From: Lamellibrachia satsuma
Taxonomy: Eukaryota; Annelida; Polychaeta; Sabellida; Siboglinidae
Reading direction: 5' to 3'
Assembly: GCA_033239005.1 (NCBI GenBank)
Contig: BSQZ01000079.1
Span: 2,466,001-2,530,000, forward strand
DNA length: 64,000 bases
In this document: piece after piece, positions 12,036-24,600 of the stretch
How the letters are laid out: each line of letters opens with the position of its first letter
How positions within the stretch are numbered: the stretch's first letter is position 1
Program-made: the position numbers and the translations under genes
The notes under the pieces: model-generated
What the model saw: the letters and a program-made list of their open reading frames with translations, nothing else
Told to the model about the DNA's origin: nothing
Database searches by the model: none

Positions 12036-12656
12036 AAATCCTCGAGAGACCCAAGCTCGGCAGCGCACCAAAACAAGAGGGGTTAAGCAGGTCATAATCG
12101 ATAAGCAGTTCCAATTGTAAACAGTTGAATTGGCACGCTGGGGAGCTATGGAGGATAAGCAAGTGTAAACAGTTGTAAACAGTTGGATTGGCACGCTGGG
12201 GAGCTATGGAGGATAAGCAAGTGTAAACAGGTGGGTTTTCAGTTTACGTCAAAATGTTGCTATATTTCCTATAGACTTAACACTAACAGGGATTGAGTAC
12301 CACAGAGTTGGTGCAGCAACTGAAAAAGCTCTTGTTCCGATATTTGCCTTAACACTGGGAACAAAAAGTAGATTAGAATTAGACGATCTTTAGATGATGA
12401 TTGTAAATATGCTGGATGCTTGGATAAAAAAATATGTGATAGGTAATTGTACAGATCTTAAAAATAATATGATATCGGACAGGGAGCCAATGCAATGATT
12501 TAAGAATTGCTAATGAGTGAGAGAAACAATGTATGAAAAAACAATTTTGCATACATTGAAGTTTCAAGATGTCCTTGAGAGCAATATTATGATTATATAT
12601 GATTTTTGATCTTCTTAAAACTTGGCATGAACAAGGATCTTGATAAACTGCAGTAT
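12036..12656 (-). mobile_element. LINE 3' end (CR1/L2/Rex-like tail)
   Basis: A minus-strand reading gives SLHWLPVRYHIIFKICTIT, a hallmark C-terminal motif of CR1/L2-type RTs. Then follow NLLFVPSVKANIGTRAFSVA and LKTHLFTLAYPP with interruptions. Downstream on the same strand are two direct copies (shift ~58 bp, about 12124-12230) of a GGATAAGCAAGTGTAAACAG-containing unit. Same family as 18178-18420. Confidence 0.75.
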
Positions 12657-12990
12657 GCATGCTACACGTCAGTGAGACAGTAAGCAGTGCGCATGTTACA
12701 CGTCAGTTAGGCAGTAAGCAGTGTGCATGCTACACATCAGTGAGACATTAAGCAGTGTGCATGCTACACGTCAGTGAGGCAGTAAGCAGTATGCATGCTA
12801 CACGTCAGTGAGGCAGTAAGCAGTATGCATGCTACACGTCAGCGAGGCAGTAAGCAGTGTGCATGCTACACGTCAGTGAGACAGTAAGCAGTGTGCATGC
12901 TACACGTCAGTGAGACAGTAAGCAGTGTGCATGCTACACGTCAGTGAGACAGTAAGCAGTGTGCATGCTACACGTCAATGAGAGAGTAAG
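12656..12990 (+). repeat. 34-bp minisatellite, about 10 units
   Basis: Unit GCATGCTACACGTCAGTGAG followed by RCAGTAAGCAGTRT. Very regular 34-bp spacing. Abuts the LINE tail. Confidence 0.95.
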
Positions 12991-13216
12991 CAATAATTTT
13001 TGATGGTCTGACCTTTGTCTCATCTGTCTTGGTAAATAAATAGAACCTCCTATTTTTGGAGTGTATTAAATAACTAAATGGAAGTGATGAACATTACAAA
13101 CTGAGTGACAGAAAGATGGATGTCACCTACAAAACACATCACAGTTTTCATCACCTTCTTTACCTAAACAAACCTGAAGGTGAAAAACACATGTCCAGAC
13201 ATGTGCATTAACCGGT

Positions 13217-16088
13217 TCAGAACATGTGAATACACGTACAGCAAGAACCAGTACAGAACACATGAATACACATACAGCTAGAACTAGTACAGAATACGTG
13301 ATAACACGTACAGAACACGTGATAGCACATACAGCTAGAATCAGTACAGAACAGGTGAATAGACGTACAGCTAGAACTAGTACAGAACACATGAATACAC
13401 CTACAGCTAAAACTAGTACAGAACACGTGAATACATGTACAGCTAGAACTAGTACAGGACACTTGACTATATGTACAGCTAGAACCAGTACAGAACACGT
13501 GAATATGTGTACAGCAAGAACCAATACAGAACACATGAATACACATACAATCTGAACTAGTACAGAACACATGAATACACCTACAGCTAAAACTAGTACA
13601 GAACACGTGAATACATGTACAGCTAGAACTAGTACAGAACACTTGACTGCATGTACAGCTAGAGCCAGTGCAGAACACGTGAATACACGTACAGCTAGAA
13701 CCAGTACAGAACACATGAATATGTGTACAGCAAGAACCAGTACAAAACACATGAATACACATACAATCTGAACTAGTAGAGAACACATGAATATACGTAC
13801 AGCCAGAACTAGTACAGAACATGTGAATATGTGTTTAGCAAGAACCAGTACAAAACACATGAATACACATACAACCTGAACCAGTACAGAACACAAGAAT
13901 ATACGTACAGCTAGAACTAGTACAGAACACATGAATACATCTACAGCCAGAACTAGTACAGAACACGTGACTACATGTACAACTAGAACTAGTACAGAAT
14001 ACATGAATACACGTACAGCTAAACCTAGTACAGAACACTTGAATACACATACAACTAGAACTAGTGCAGAACACGTGAATACACATACAGCTAAAACTAG
14101 TACAGAACACGTGAATACATGTACAGCTAGAACCAGTACAGAACACATGAATACACATACAGTTACAACCAGTACAGAACACATGAATACTCGTACAGCC
14201 CGAACTAGTACAGAACACATGAATACACGTACAGCTAGAACCAGTAGGGAACATGTGAATACACGTACAGCTAGAATCAGTAGGGAACATATGAATACAC
14301 GTACAGCTAGAATCAGTAGGGAACACGTGAATACACGTACAGCTAGAACCAGTAGGGAACATGTGAATACACATACAACTAGAACTAGTACAGAATATGT
14401 GATAATACGCACAGAACACGTGATAGCATGTACAGCTAGAATCAGTACAGAACAGGTGAATAGACGTACAGCTAGAACTAGTACAGAACACATGAATACA
14501 CCTACAGCTAAAACTAGTACAGAACACGTGAATACATGTACAGCTAAAACTAGTACAGAACACTTGACTACATGTACAGCTAGAACCAGTACAGAACATG
14601 TGAATACACGTACAGCTAGAACCAGTACAGAACACATGAATATGTGTACAGCAAGAACCAGTACAAAACACATGAATACACATACAATCTGAACTAGTAG
14701 AGAACACATGAATATACGTACAGCCAGAACTAGTACAGAACATGTGAATATGTGTACAGCAAGATCCAGTACAAAACACATGAATACACATACAACCTGA
14801 ACCAGTACAGAACACATGAATATACGTACAGCCAGAACTAGTACAGAACACATGAATACATGTACAGCCAGAACTAGTACAGAACACGTGACTACATGTA
14901 CAACTAGAACTAGTACAGAATACATGAATACACGTACAGCTAAGCCTAGTACAGAACACTTGAATACACATACAACTAGAACTAGTGCAGAACACGTGAA
15001 TACACATACAGCTAAAACTAGTACAGAACACGTGAATACATGTACAGCTAAAACTAGTGCAGAACACGTGAATACACGTACAGCTAGAACTAGTACAGAA
15101 CACGTGAATACACATACAGCTAAAACTAGTACAGAACACGTGAATACATGTACAGCTAAAACTAGTACAGAACACGTGAATACACGTACAGCTAGAACTA
15201 GTACAGAACACGTGAATACACATACAGCTAAAACTAGTACAGAACACGTGAATACACGTACAGCTAGAACTAGTGCAGAACATGTGAATACACGTACAGC
15301 TAGAACTAGTGCAGAACACGTGAATACACGTACAGCTAGAACTAGTGCAGAACACGTGAATACACATACAGCTAAAACTAGTACAGAACACGTGAATACA
15401 TGTACAGCTAAAACTAGTACAGAACACGTGAATACACGTACAGCTAGAACTAGTACAGAACACGTGAATATGCATACAGCTAAAACTAGTACAGAACATG
15501 TGAATACACATACAGCTAAAACTAGTACAGAACACGTGACTATATGTACAGCTAGAATTAGTGCAGAATACATGAATACACATACAGCTAAAACTAGTGC
15601 AGAACACGTGAATACACGTACAGCTAAAACTAGTACAGAACACGTGTATACACGTACAGCTAGAACTAGTACAGAACACGTGAATATGCGTACAGCTAAA
15701 ACTAGTACAGAACATGTGAATACACATACAGCTAGCACCAGTACAGAACACATTAATACACATACAGTTACAACCAGTACAGAACACATGAATACTCGTA
15801 CAGCCCGAACTAGTACAGAACACATGAATACACGTACAGCCAGAACTAGTACAGAACACATGAATACACGTACAGCCAGAACTAGTACAGAACACATGAA
15901 TACACGTACAGCTAGAACCAGTAGGGAACATGTGAATACACGTACAGCTAGAATCAGTAGGGAACATGTGAATACACGTACAGCTAGAATCAGTAGGGAA
16001 CATGTGAATACACGTACAGCTAGAACCAGTAGGGAACATGTGAATACACGTACAGCTAGAATCAGTAGGGAACATGTGAATACACGTA
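13217..16088 (+). repeat. 36-bp minisatellite, about 80 units (2.9 kb)
   Basis: Consensus unit AATACACGTACAGCTAGAAC + TAGTACAGAACACGTG. Many units end in a perfect CACGTG (others CACATG or CATGTG). Higher-order structure: the irregular segment at about 13296-13370 (GTGATAACACG...AGAACAGGTGAATAG) recurs about 1.1 kb further at about 14398-14470. Because 36 is a multiple of 3, three of the six frames stay open for hundreds of codons. These give low-complexity 12-residue repeats (NTRTARTSTEHV plus; CSVLVLAVRVFT and HVFCTSSSCTCI minus) and are not treated as genes. Confidence 0.97.
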
Positions 16089-16618
<530 letters not shown>

Positions 16619-16619
16619 G

Positions 16620-17575
16620 CCAGTTACCACAAAGATAATATGATATGTGTGAGTGGGTGCATGCGTGCCCGCTGACCTATTCCAAGTAACTGATTTGGGC
16701 CTCCATTCGAAATGCTGGCCGATCCCTGCCTTCAGGGAACTACAAGGAAGAACAATATTTTGACCCACTTACAAACCCGGTTAGAAAAAACTGAATTTCT
16801 CAGAATCAATTGGCCAGGTCTAAAAAAATCCTGATATCTAACCTGACAGACATGCCTATTGTAGATATTGAACTTTGTCGTCAACGTGGAAACTGTTCTG
16901 AGGACATGTTATTGTTGTCATCAGTTGAAGTACGTCAGAGGCTAGAGTTCGTAAACAATGTGCCTGTTAATGACAGCGTCATCAACTCACTGATTACACA
17001 AACACGTGTAGCTTTACATGAGTTATGACGTCACCACTCAACCAAGCTTAACATTTGTCTTGTTCTGTAATCCACTACCACTAGTCCTTAGAACTCTTAT
17101 AATTGATATACTGTGATACAGACATACATGATGAAGTAGGACTAATGTGCATTGTTCTGTCAGCAACGCAATTTACATAACTATGTAGTATGTCCCATAG
17201 ATTTTATTTATATATTGTATTGTATTATTACTTGTATTGTTAGACTTGCTTACACCTGTAGTGACACCCTTTGCAGAGTGGGTCACCACCACCACTCAAT
17301 TCGCCCAGTGTTTCCATCTTTCTCCAAAAGGTAGAAAAACATGTTGGGTAACCTGTGTGTTTTTTAGTACATTGGTACTGTAGATTAGAGGCCATTGGGC
17401 CAAGGAGAAACATAAAAAGGCAAGTGGACCTGGGAGGAGATACTGCCAAATTGCCTTCAAAGTTATTGTATCAAAGGGAATAACTACAACAATTGCTTGA
17501 AGTCACGTATTGCATCTTGTTATACATTTCCATATAAGAACAGCACTGCGAGAGTGAACTAGCTACTATTTGTTG
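16620..17575. other. Upstream of UGDH, nothing firmly recognised
   Basis: A 72-codon open frame at 16810-17028 has no recognised family and no clear splice sites. Not called. Confidence 0.35.
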
Positions 17576-17599
17576 GTCAGTAACAAGGCCATTGTCACA

Positions 17600-17712
17600 T
17601 TATGTGGGGGGGAGGGGGAGTGGCAGAGACGGAGGGAGGGGCAGCTGTCAATCAGACACACCCAGCAGTCTTGTGGTATTTAAATCCTTACTCACTGACC
17701 TTCCACTCAGTG
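17600..17712 (+). promoter_or_regulatory. UGDH: Likely UGDH core promoter
   Basis: A TATA-like TATTTAAA lies at 17677-17684. A G-rich Sp1/KLF-like stretch lies at about 17605-17642, followed by an E-box CAGCTG at 17642-17647. CTCAGTGTG at 17706-17714, about 28 bp below the TATA box, fits an initiator. Directly downstream is an exon-like segment ending in a strong GTAAGT donor, which suits a 5' UTR exon for UGDH, whose first coding exon has an acceptor 7 nt before its ATG. Confidence 0.55.
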
Positions 17713-17783
17713 TGAATAGTATCTGCTGGTGAAACATTAAAGACACTACTCTCCACAGCACAGTTTCTAAGTCTTGAGCACGG
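17709..17783 (+). other. UGDH: Putative UGDH 5' UTR exon with duplicated donor
   Basis: Ends TTGAGCACGG before GTAAGTTCTCTAATGTCTT. The same donor block (CAAGCACGG/GTAAGTTCTCTAATGTCTT) is repeated 72 bp downstream, giving an alternative exon end at 17855. The transcription start is inferred from the TATA spacing. RNA data would settle it. Confidence 0.5.
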
Positions 17784-18177
17784 GTAAGTTCTCTAATGTC
17801 TTATGTGTGTAATATGTATCATACTGTAAAATTACTGTTGTTGTCTCAAGCACGGGTAAGTTCTCTAATGTCTTGTGTATGTATTGTACTAGTTTCTTTT
17901 TAACCGTGTTATTCATAAGAAGAAGGTTTATTTATAATTCCACGTTTAGAAACCTGGTTATCGTGGATTCATGTTTTGCTAAGAAATGTTCAGCAACAAT
18001 CAAATTATTCAACAAAATAATGAGTTATGTCAATTTATGTGTGTCACTGAATAATAATACGAAAACTTTGAATTAAGAGGCACCCAGAATTAAGAGGCAC
18101 ATCAAAACGAAGGGTTAGGTAATCTCAAACTTGATAGACAATGTTAAAGTTGTCAACAGAAGGATAATAACGCCAGG

Positions 18178-18420
18178 CAGCTAAGGTGGGAAAGCACGGT
18201 TAAAAAGATAAGTCTTCAGATGACGGTGAATTTTTACTACACATGTTCCCTGCTGACTTACCACTGACAGGGAGAGAATTCCAAAGATTTGGTACAGCAA
18301 CTGAAAAAACTCTAGTTCCAACATTAGTTTACACTCTGGCAACAACAAATAGATGAGAACTAGATGATGAAAGCTGTCTAGACTTTCTTGCACGAGAAAT
18401 ATTATTCAGCAATTAGGGTA
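18178..18420 (-). mobile_element. LINE 3' end (same family as 12036-12656)
   Basis: Minus-strand frames contain SSSSNLLFV-like and GTRAFSV-like pieces and RHLKTYLFNRAFPP at the end. Plus-strand blocks AGAGAATTCCAAAGATTTGG and CAGCAACTGAAAAAACTCT match 12290-12335. Confidence 0.7.
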
Positions 18421-18889
18421 ATATTGTACATTGGATATACCCTAAGTTCTATTAACGCTAAATATGACATTGCACAGTGTGTATTTAAATGTGTGTATAA
18501 ATTGTGGATACAGAACTGAAAGTCACGACTATATTAGGAATGTGGTACAAACAATTGTGGGTGTGTCTCAGTACAGCCGTGTTGTGTACATGTGCTTTGA
18601 CTACAAACTTACTCATGTATTCACAGACGAGATATCCTACTGATTAGGAACTTCAAACCACATTGTGAATGCATTCAGCAGTCAACAAAACATGTGTGCT
18701 GCGTTCATTACAGTGACAACTAGGGCATGTAATTAACGTGTTATTGAACATACACAAATTTCACAAAAATATTAACAAAAATACTGTGTGAATACCAGTG
18801 TGGAATTCTGAGCATTGCTTGGAGCTGTTTGCCACACTGTATTGTCCTTGATTTGCTTGATGTGATATTCACTTTACCGCAGCTAAATT

Positions 18890-19075
18890 GTGGTGAGTTT
18901 AGAGACAGAGATCACCAGCTTTGGGAGGTGCACATTGAGTCCATGACATGTTTTTTCCATTTCCCTGTGTGGGATCTTTTACTTCCCCTGGCATAGACAC
19001 CAGATAGAAGGGACTAACAACTGAAAGTCCGTCACTTTTGCCACACACTACATCCTCATGGGGGATTGAAGAAAT
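18890..19075 (+). repeat. Dispersed repeat, 'GGGATCTTTTACTTCCC' family (copy 1)
   Basis: Shares TTTCCCTGTGTGGGATC, TTTTACTTCCCCTGGCATAG and ACACCAG with 23753-24010 and 46875-47055. Confidence 0.65.
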
Positions 19076-19599
19076 GTGACTTTCAATTGGTTTCTAGCGC
19101 TGCTGTGACACCGTTAAACACTTCTGATACAAATGTCTCAGTATTGATTGGTGTACACTTTGTACCATTATGTCCCTGTGCCAACAGTAGATACGGTTTG
19201 CCTAGTATGTCCTCACATACCTCCAGTACATGTGCTACCACTGCGTAATCATTATTCCCAGATGTCAGCTAATGAATAAGTTAATACAGGGCAGGTCATC
19301 ACCTGGTTGCTAGGTAATCTCCCATCTGACAGAAACCTAATTCCTGTATTTAGTAGAGGTCAGTTTCAGGTCATATTACACCTACTGTACGTTACATCTT
19401 AACAGTGAACTTATTCAGTTAAAGATATAAAGTTTGAAAGTTTTTTATTGTAAAATCATGCTATTTAGTGTAAACTATATCTGTTCTGACATAGTGGCCA
19501 CCTAGAGGTGTTTTAATGAACCAAACATTTTAAATAAAATATAATCTGTTTGTGATTGTCGATCTTGCCATTGACCATACACACATTACACATGGATGA

Positions 19600-19695
19600 A
19601 TAATCATTGGACTCTCCATGAGCCAATGGCTTCCTTGTCCACTTGCCATCTGTGTGTTTTTGTTGTTGCTTTGGATGGCGATCTTGTTATTTGGG
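19600..19695 (+). repeat. Dispersed repeat, 'GGCTTCCTTGTCCACTTGC' family (copy 2)
   Basis: TTGGACTCTCCATGAGCC, AATGGCTTCCTTGTCCACTT and GGATGGCGATCTTGTTAT align with 1985-2060 and 54085-54155. Confidence 0.65.
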
Positions 19696-20798
19696 GTGTT
19701 GATGTGACCACTGACCACGGATGCTGGACCACTCCTACCAAGCTCACCCACGTACTGAACGTGACGTCCTACAACAACTTGAGTGATAGTATACACCTAC
19801 GCTAGTGTCAGAGTAACATTAATATACATGTAGTCACCTACACTACTGAGTGACCAGGTGTGAACCTACATCAGAGTGTCAGGTAAAAGTTACCTGATAT
19901 CCCGTGAACAACGTGGCAACAGAGCACACGCAGCCTATGTGACACTTACCTGTGGGAACACAGGACAGTCCTATCATTCGTGTGACTTCTCCATAAGGTG
20001 AAACAGTGTATTTTGTCATTACTGTTTGCGTGAGTACAACAGTTGTTTAATGTTAGGATTCATATTGTTGTAGGGTCATCTCGTTTCTTGTTCATCACAG
20101 CAGATTAACCTCCAGTGAAGTGTGAGACGTGATGATTATCTTTGACATCATAATGTGTGTCGTTCCTGAAAGCATAAGATTTTGTCTTCTTATATTTAAC
20201 AACCTTCAATGTGCTGAAGACTTGTTGTTTTGGGGAAGCTTTGTAGTAGTCCGATTGAGGGATTTTAGTGGGGTGGGAAGATGTATAAAGGGCGGGGATG
20301 GGAGCGGTGTTACACAGTTCAGAGTGGGGCTGACACCTGACCTCGCCAAAAGGTTTCTTTCATTTCAGCATCTAAATGTTAAATGCTTATTGGTCATTTG
20401 GTAATGAATCAAGAACAGTTAGAGCATAGACACCAGGACCATTCAACAAGTTGATATATATCTTTATATAATAATATATTGTGGACAAACTGACTTTCAA
20501 AGTGTCAGTGTAAATATGTTAATAATCATGTATTGTATGTTGACATACTAGTAGTTAAATATAGGTAAACATTGTTTAAATGTTAATGGAGCATGTTTTA
20601 ATGTACTTTGTTGTATGAAAATGACACCTTTTGATAACGTCAGAAGTCAGAACAAGTAAAAAATACTTATCATTAACCTATAGCAAGAGCATTAATCATA
20701 AATCTGAAACAAATTAGTGATGGCTTAATCATCATCATCAACATCATCATCATTATAACCATCATTGTCATTAAGTTTTTGCATTGTTTTTTTTATTG

Positions 20799-20945
20799 AA
20801 TCTGGCCCTGCTAAATGTGATCTGTGGCCCTGCTAAATGTCATCTCTGGCCCTGCTAACTGCTAAATGTCATCTCTGGCCCTGCTAAATGTCATCTGTCG
20901 CCCTGCTAAATGTAATTTCTGGCCCTGCTAAATGCTATCTCTAGC
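20799..20945 (+). repeat. 23-bp minisatellite, about 6 units
   Basis: Unit CTGGCCCTGCTAAATGTCAT plus a 3-nt variable end; one unit carries an extra CTAACTG. Confidence 0.9.
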
Positions 20946-21059
20946 TAAGTAATTTGTATCACATTGGAAATGTTTGTTGACCAGTTGGACACCTAAATTA
21001 ATATTTTCATATTCTGTATTATCTATGTATCAAAATACTGGTTTCAAATATTTATACTT

Positions 21060-21365
21060 GTATAGGGCGCAGTAATGTTGTGGTAAGAACATCACACTCG
21101 CAATCCAGAGAACCAAGGTTATAATCATCTTGTAGTCGTTATAAAGCTTAGGCAATTTTTTTTACTTCACGTTACTTCAGTTCACTTAGCTGCAAGTGTG
21201 TACATGCTATATACAGTGTAAATGAATAGTCTTCCTGCAGTAATTATAACATGGCTGAATGGTTCCCAGAGAAGTCAAGATGGCGTTGGAATGGCAAGGG
21301 GTTAAGTGTAAAGTGCTTTGAGCAGTCCTAAGAACTGGATATCGCACTATATAAGAAGATGTGAA
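21060..21365 (+). mobile_element. tRNA-derived SINE (copy 2)
   Basis: The tRNA-like head (GGGCGCAGTAATGTTGTGGT ... AGAGAACCAAGGTTATAATC) is followed by CATGGCTGAATGGTTCCCAG, AGAAGTCAAGATGGCGTTGG and the tail GTGTAAAGTGCTTTGAGCAG ... ACTATATAAG. Ends about 150 bp before UGDH coding exon 1. Confidence 0.75.
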
Positions 21366-21520
21366 ATGTTTGTTGAGCCATTGGCATGGCCAGTTGGACA
21401 CCTAAATGAATATTATCATATTCTGCATTATTCAGGCACCAAAATGTCCAAGTTCAAATATTTATTGGATGTCGACTTGTCATGTATCTATGTCATGTGT
21501 GGATTGGTTTCAGGTCAACA

Positions 21521-21679
21521 ATGAAAATCACAAAAATCTGCTGTTTGGGGGCCGGCTATGTGGGTGGTCCTTCATGTGCGGTCATTGCCCAGAAGTGTCC
21601 AGATGTGACGGTCACTGTAGTGGACCTGAGTCAGGAGAGAATTGACCAGTGGAACTCTGACAATCTGCCAATATTTGAG
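21521..21679 (+). CDS. UGDH: UGDH coding exon 1
   Basis: Residues 1-53: NAD-binding [14 protein letters not shown] and [11 protein letters not shown]. Acceptor TTTCAG at 21508-21513, donor GTGGGT. Confidence 0.97.
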
Positions 21680-24600
21680 GTGGGTCATTCATATTACTGA
21701 ACTAAATGTTAGTTTGTGTTGAGGAAGTGTTCATCAGGTAATGGCGCTTTCACATCAACAGTTCACAATAATAAATAATCTTTTATTGCTTTCACACCTG
21801 TAGTTTTGATTAATTTATTTATTGATTCCATGCTGAATTAGACTAGAATTAAACTAGACTATATGATTTCGTATTTTATTTATTTATATTCAATTATTTA
21901 TTATATTTAAACTTGTTTAAATGTTAATGCATATTTGTATGTGTATAGGTTTTAACCTAAAATAAAGATACATGTATTTTTAAGGTTTATCCAGTATAAA
22001 TGATTTTGAATAAAGTAATGTGTCAAAGATATATTTAAGAAATAAAATATTTTGTGATTGGATAGTGCGGGCACTGGGATAAAGCATTTAATGAACTTCT
22101 AATGTCTGGAGTCTACTCCAGTACAAACCCCACATCATGCTATCAGGAGTGATAACAAACAGTTACCGTGTTCCCTCCAGTACGTGCCCAGTTCACACGA
22201 AAAAAATTTTGTAGGTACATTTTTTAAATTTATACCACCTGTTCTTCATGCTGTGAACAACTGGTGACTGTGCTGCCATATAGTGAAGAAAAAACCTACC
22301 AGTTTGTTCAAACACGTGGAAAAACATAAATATATGATGGCAGTGTTATTATGTGTGCTGCATGTCTAATAGTGAAACAACGGTATTGACTGGCGTAGAG
22401 AGCACATTCAGATGGTATCCATACTAACATCAACAAGCTGTTGGACCCTACCTTGATGACACTGTAAGTCTCACCTATTGTACACTCTGCAACCCCAAAT
22501 GTTTTTATACTCTCCACTGTTTCACATCAACATTCACAAGTTAATCGAGGATGATCACTAGAAGAATACCTATATATGCAATTCTATAGATAACAAACAC
22601 TCAAGAATATATATATATATATAAAATAAAAACATTGTTGTGTGTTAACACATTTGTCACTGTCATAAGTGAGCCACCCCATTTTGTCAAATTTACTTTG
22701 GTCCTGCATATTATGCATCCATCCGTGTATCATTTTTGTTTTGCTGACCTGTATAGACAGTATAGCTGTGTGATAGCGTGCATGTGTCTTTATATGGGAC
22801 TCTTGTAGAAGTCTGAGTCGAGTACAATCAGTGATTGAATACTTGTGTGGGTAGTTGACACAAAGTTAGTTCTGCGGTGTAGATTTAATGTTTGCCCAGG
22901 CAGTCTAAACACAAAGCTGCAGATACCGTGACAACTCATATTACAACACCAGACTGTTAAAACCTGTCACTACACTCATGTCTACCCTAGATATAGTGTA
23001 CACATGAATGAAGTGACAGGTTTTAACAGTCTGGTGTGTGTCCCCATTCTAGTCTGTGGCCCCAGTCTAGTGTGTGGCCCCAGTCTAGTGTGTGTCCCCG
23101 GTCTGGTGTGTGGCCCCCAGTCTGGTGTGTGGCCCCAGTCTAGTGTGTGGCCCCAGTCTAGTGTGTGACCCCAGTCTAGCATGTGGCCCCAGTCTAGCGT
23201 GTGGCCCCATTTTATTAGACTCTTTAAAACATTTTAAATTTTGGTGATTATAATAATATTAATAATGTGTGGTCTTGCACCAGTATCTGTCCCAACAAGG
23301 CACTTGTGCCGCTTACTCCATTGTCAGGGCAAGTAATTGACAGCAGTACTTACTCCATTGTCAGGGCAAGGACTTGGCAGCAGTACTTACTCCATTGTCA
23401 GAACAAATACTTGGCAGCAGTACTTACTCCATTGTCAGAACAAATACTTGGCAGCAGTACTTACTCCATTGTCAGAGCAAGTACTTGGCAGCAGTACTTA
23501 CTCCAACATCAGAGTAAGTACTTGACAGCAGTACTTACTCCAATGTCAGAGTAAGTACTTGGCAGCAGTACTTACTCCAATGTCAAAGTAAGTACTTGGC
23601 AGCAGTACTTACTCCAATGTCAGAGTAAGTACTTGGCAGCAGTACTTACTCCAATGTCAGAGTAAGTACTTGGCAGCAGTACTTACTCCAATGTCAGAGT
23701 AAGTACTTGGCAGCAGTACTTACTCCAATGTCAGAGTAAGTACTTGGCAGCAGTCAGTGCTGTGCCCATGTTGGTTTTTGTAGATCGAGACGAATTGGAT
23801 CTGTCAGATCACAACAAGTTTTTATGGCAGTTTTTTTGTTGTTTCCTTTTATGGGATCTTTTACTTCCCGTAGCATAGACACCAGGTACAGTAGACGGGA
23901 CCAACACCTTTCAGTGTCTACCAAAAGACACAGACAAAGTGGTGTGAACGAAGTTGCCCAATTTTCCCTCTGTTAATAGTCTTGCGCTCTAACACTGAGA
24001 TACCACACCCATTATGTGAGTTGGCTCTGATTAAGACTTCATCATCATGTTATTACAATACAATAAACACCCACAACGTTTGTCTTCACACAGTGCACCT
24101 GAATTAGGGACAACATGGTAAAAAAAATGTATATCCTAATATAGTTTGTGAACTGTAACAAATGGTAGGACTGTATATGGAGTCTTCATTTCTAGTTGTG
24201 TTAGTTTTCATTTTGGTTAATGGTCAGAGTTTCATAAAGCTATTAATAAAAGTTTGGTTTCTGCTCAAAATAAATTTCCATACTGAAATTAGTACAATGA
24301 TTCATATAAATTTTTGGCAGCAAAATGTTTAGTCGATCTAGAATAAGTCAAATTAGTACACTTATCTAAACACAGATTTTACCCACACGAAGCCATGTAT
24401 AGTTTAACATGCATTGTTTAATAACTACACTTAGTAAAACATTTATTAAGTGTTATATTTAGCTTAATAATGTTGAACCACATTGGTGCCACCAAAATTT
24501 GGTTGAGAAAATGGCATTGAGCAGTTGAAAAAACACTGACGCTGCCTTCTGGTGGTGATTATTACATACAGGCCGGTATATGGAAACTTTCTATGGCCTT

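Larger units (their letters stand above)
17784..21513. other. UGDH 5' UTR intron
   Basis: Contains a LINE tail (18178-18420), two dispersed repeats, a 23-bp minisatellite (20799-20945) and a SINE (21060-21365). No coding exon is seen. Confidence 0.5.

Noticed and set aside
12656..12990. CRISPR array
   Set aside because: Regular repeats without distinct spacers, in animal DNA without cas genes; these are minisatellites.
13123..15897. 924-codon open frame on the minus strand as a gene
   Set aside because: It is a 12-codon translation of the 36-bp minisatellite with no unique exon, signal or splice support, and a second frame is equally open.
16810..17028. 72-codon open frame (starts MARSKKILISNLTDM)
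   Set aside because: Ordinary composition but no recognised family, splice sites or neighbours; could be real, evidence too weak.
23039..23207. Coding repeat HTLDWG/LDWGHT
   Set aside because: Translation of the 20-bp minisatellite; not open beyond the array.
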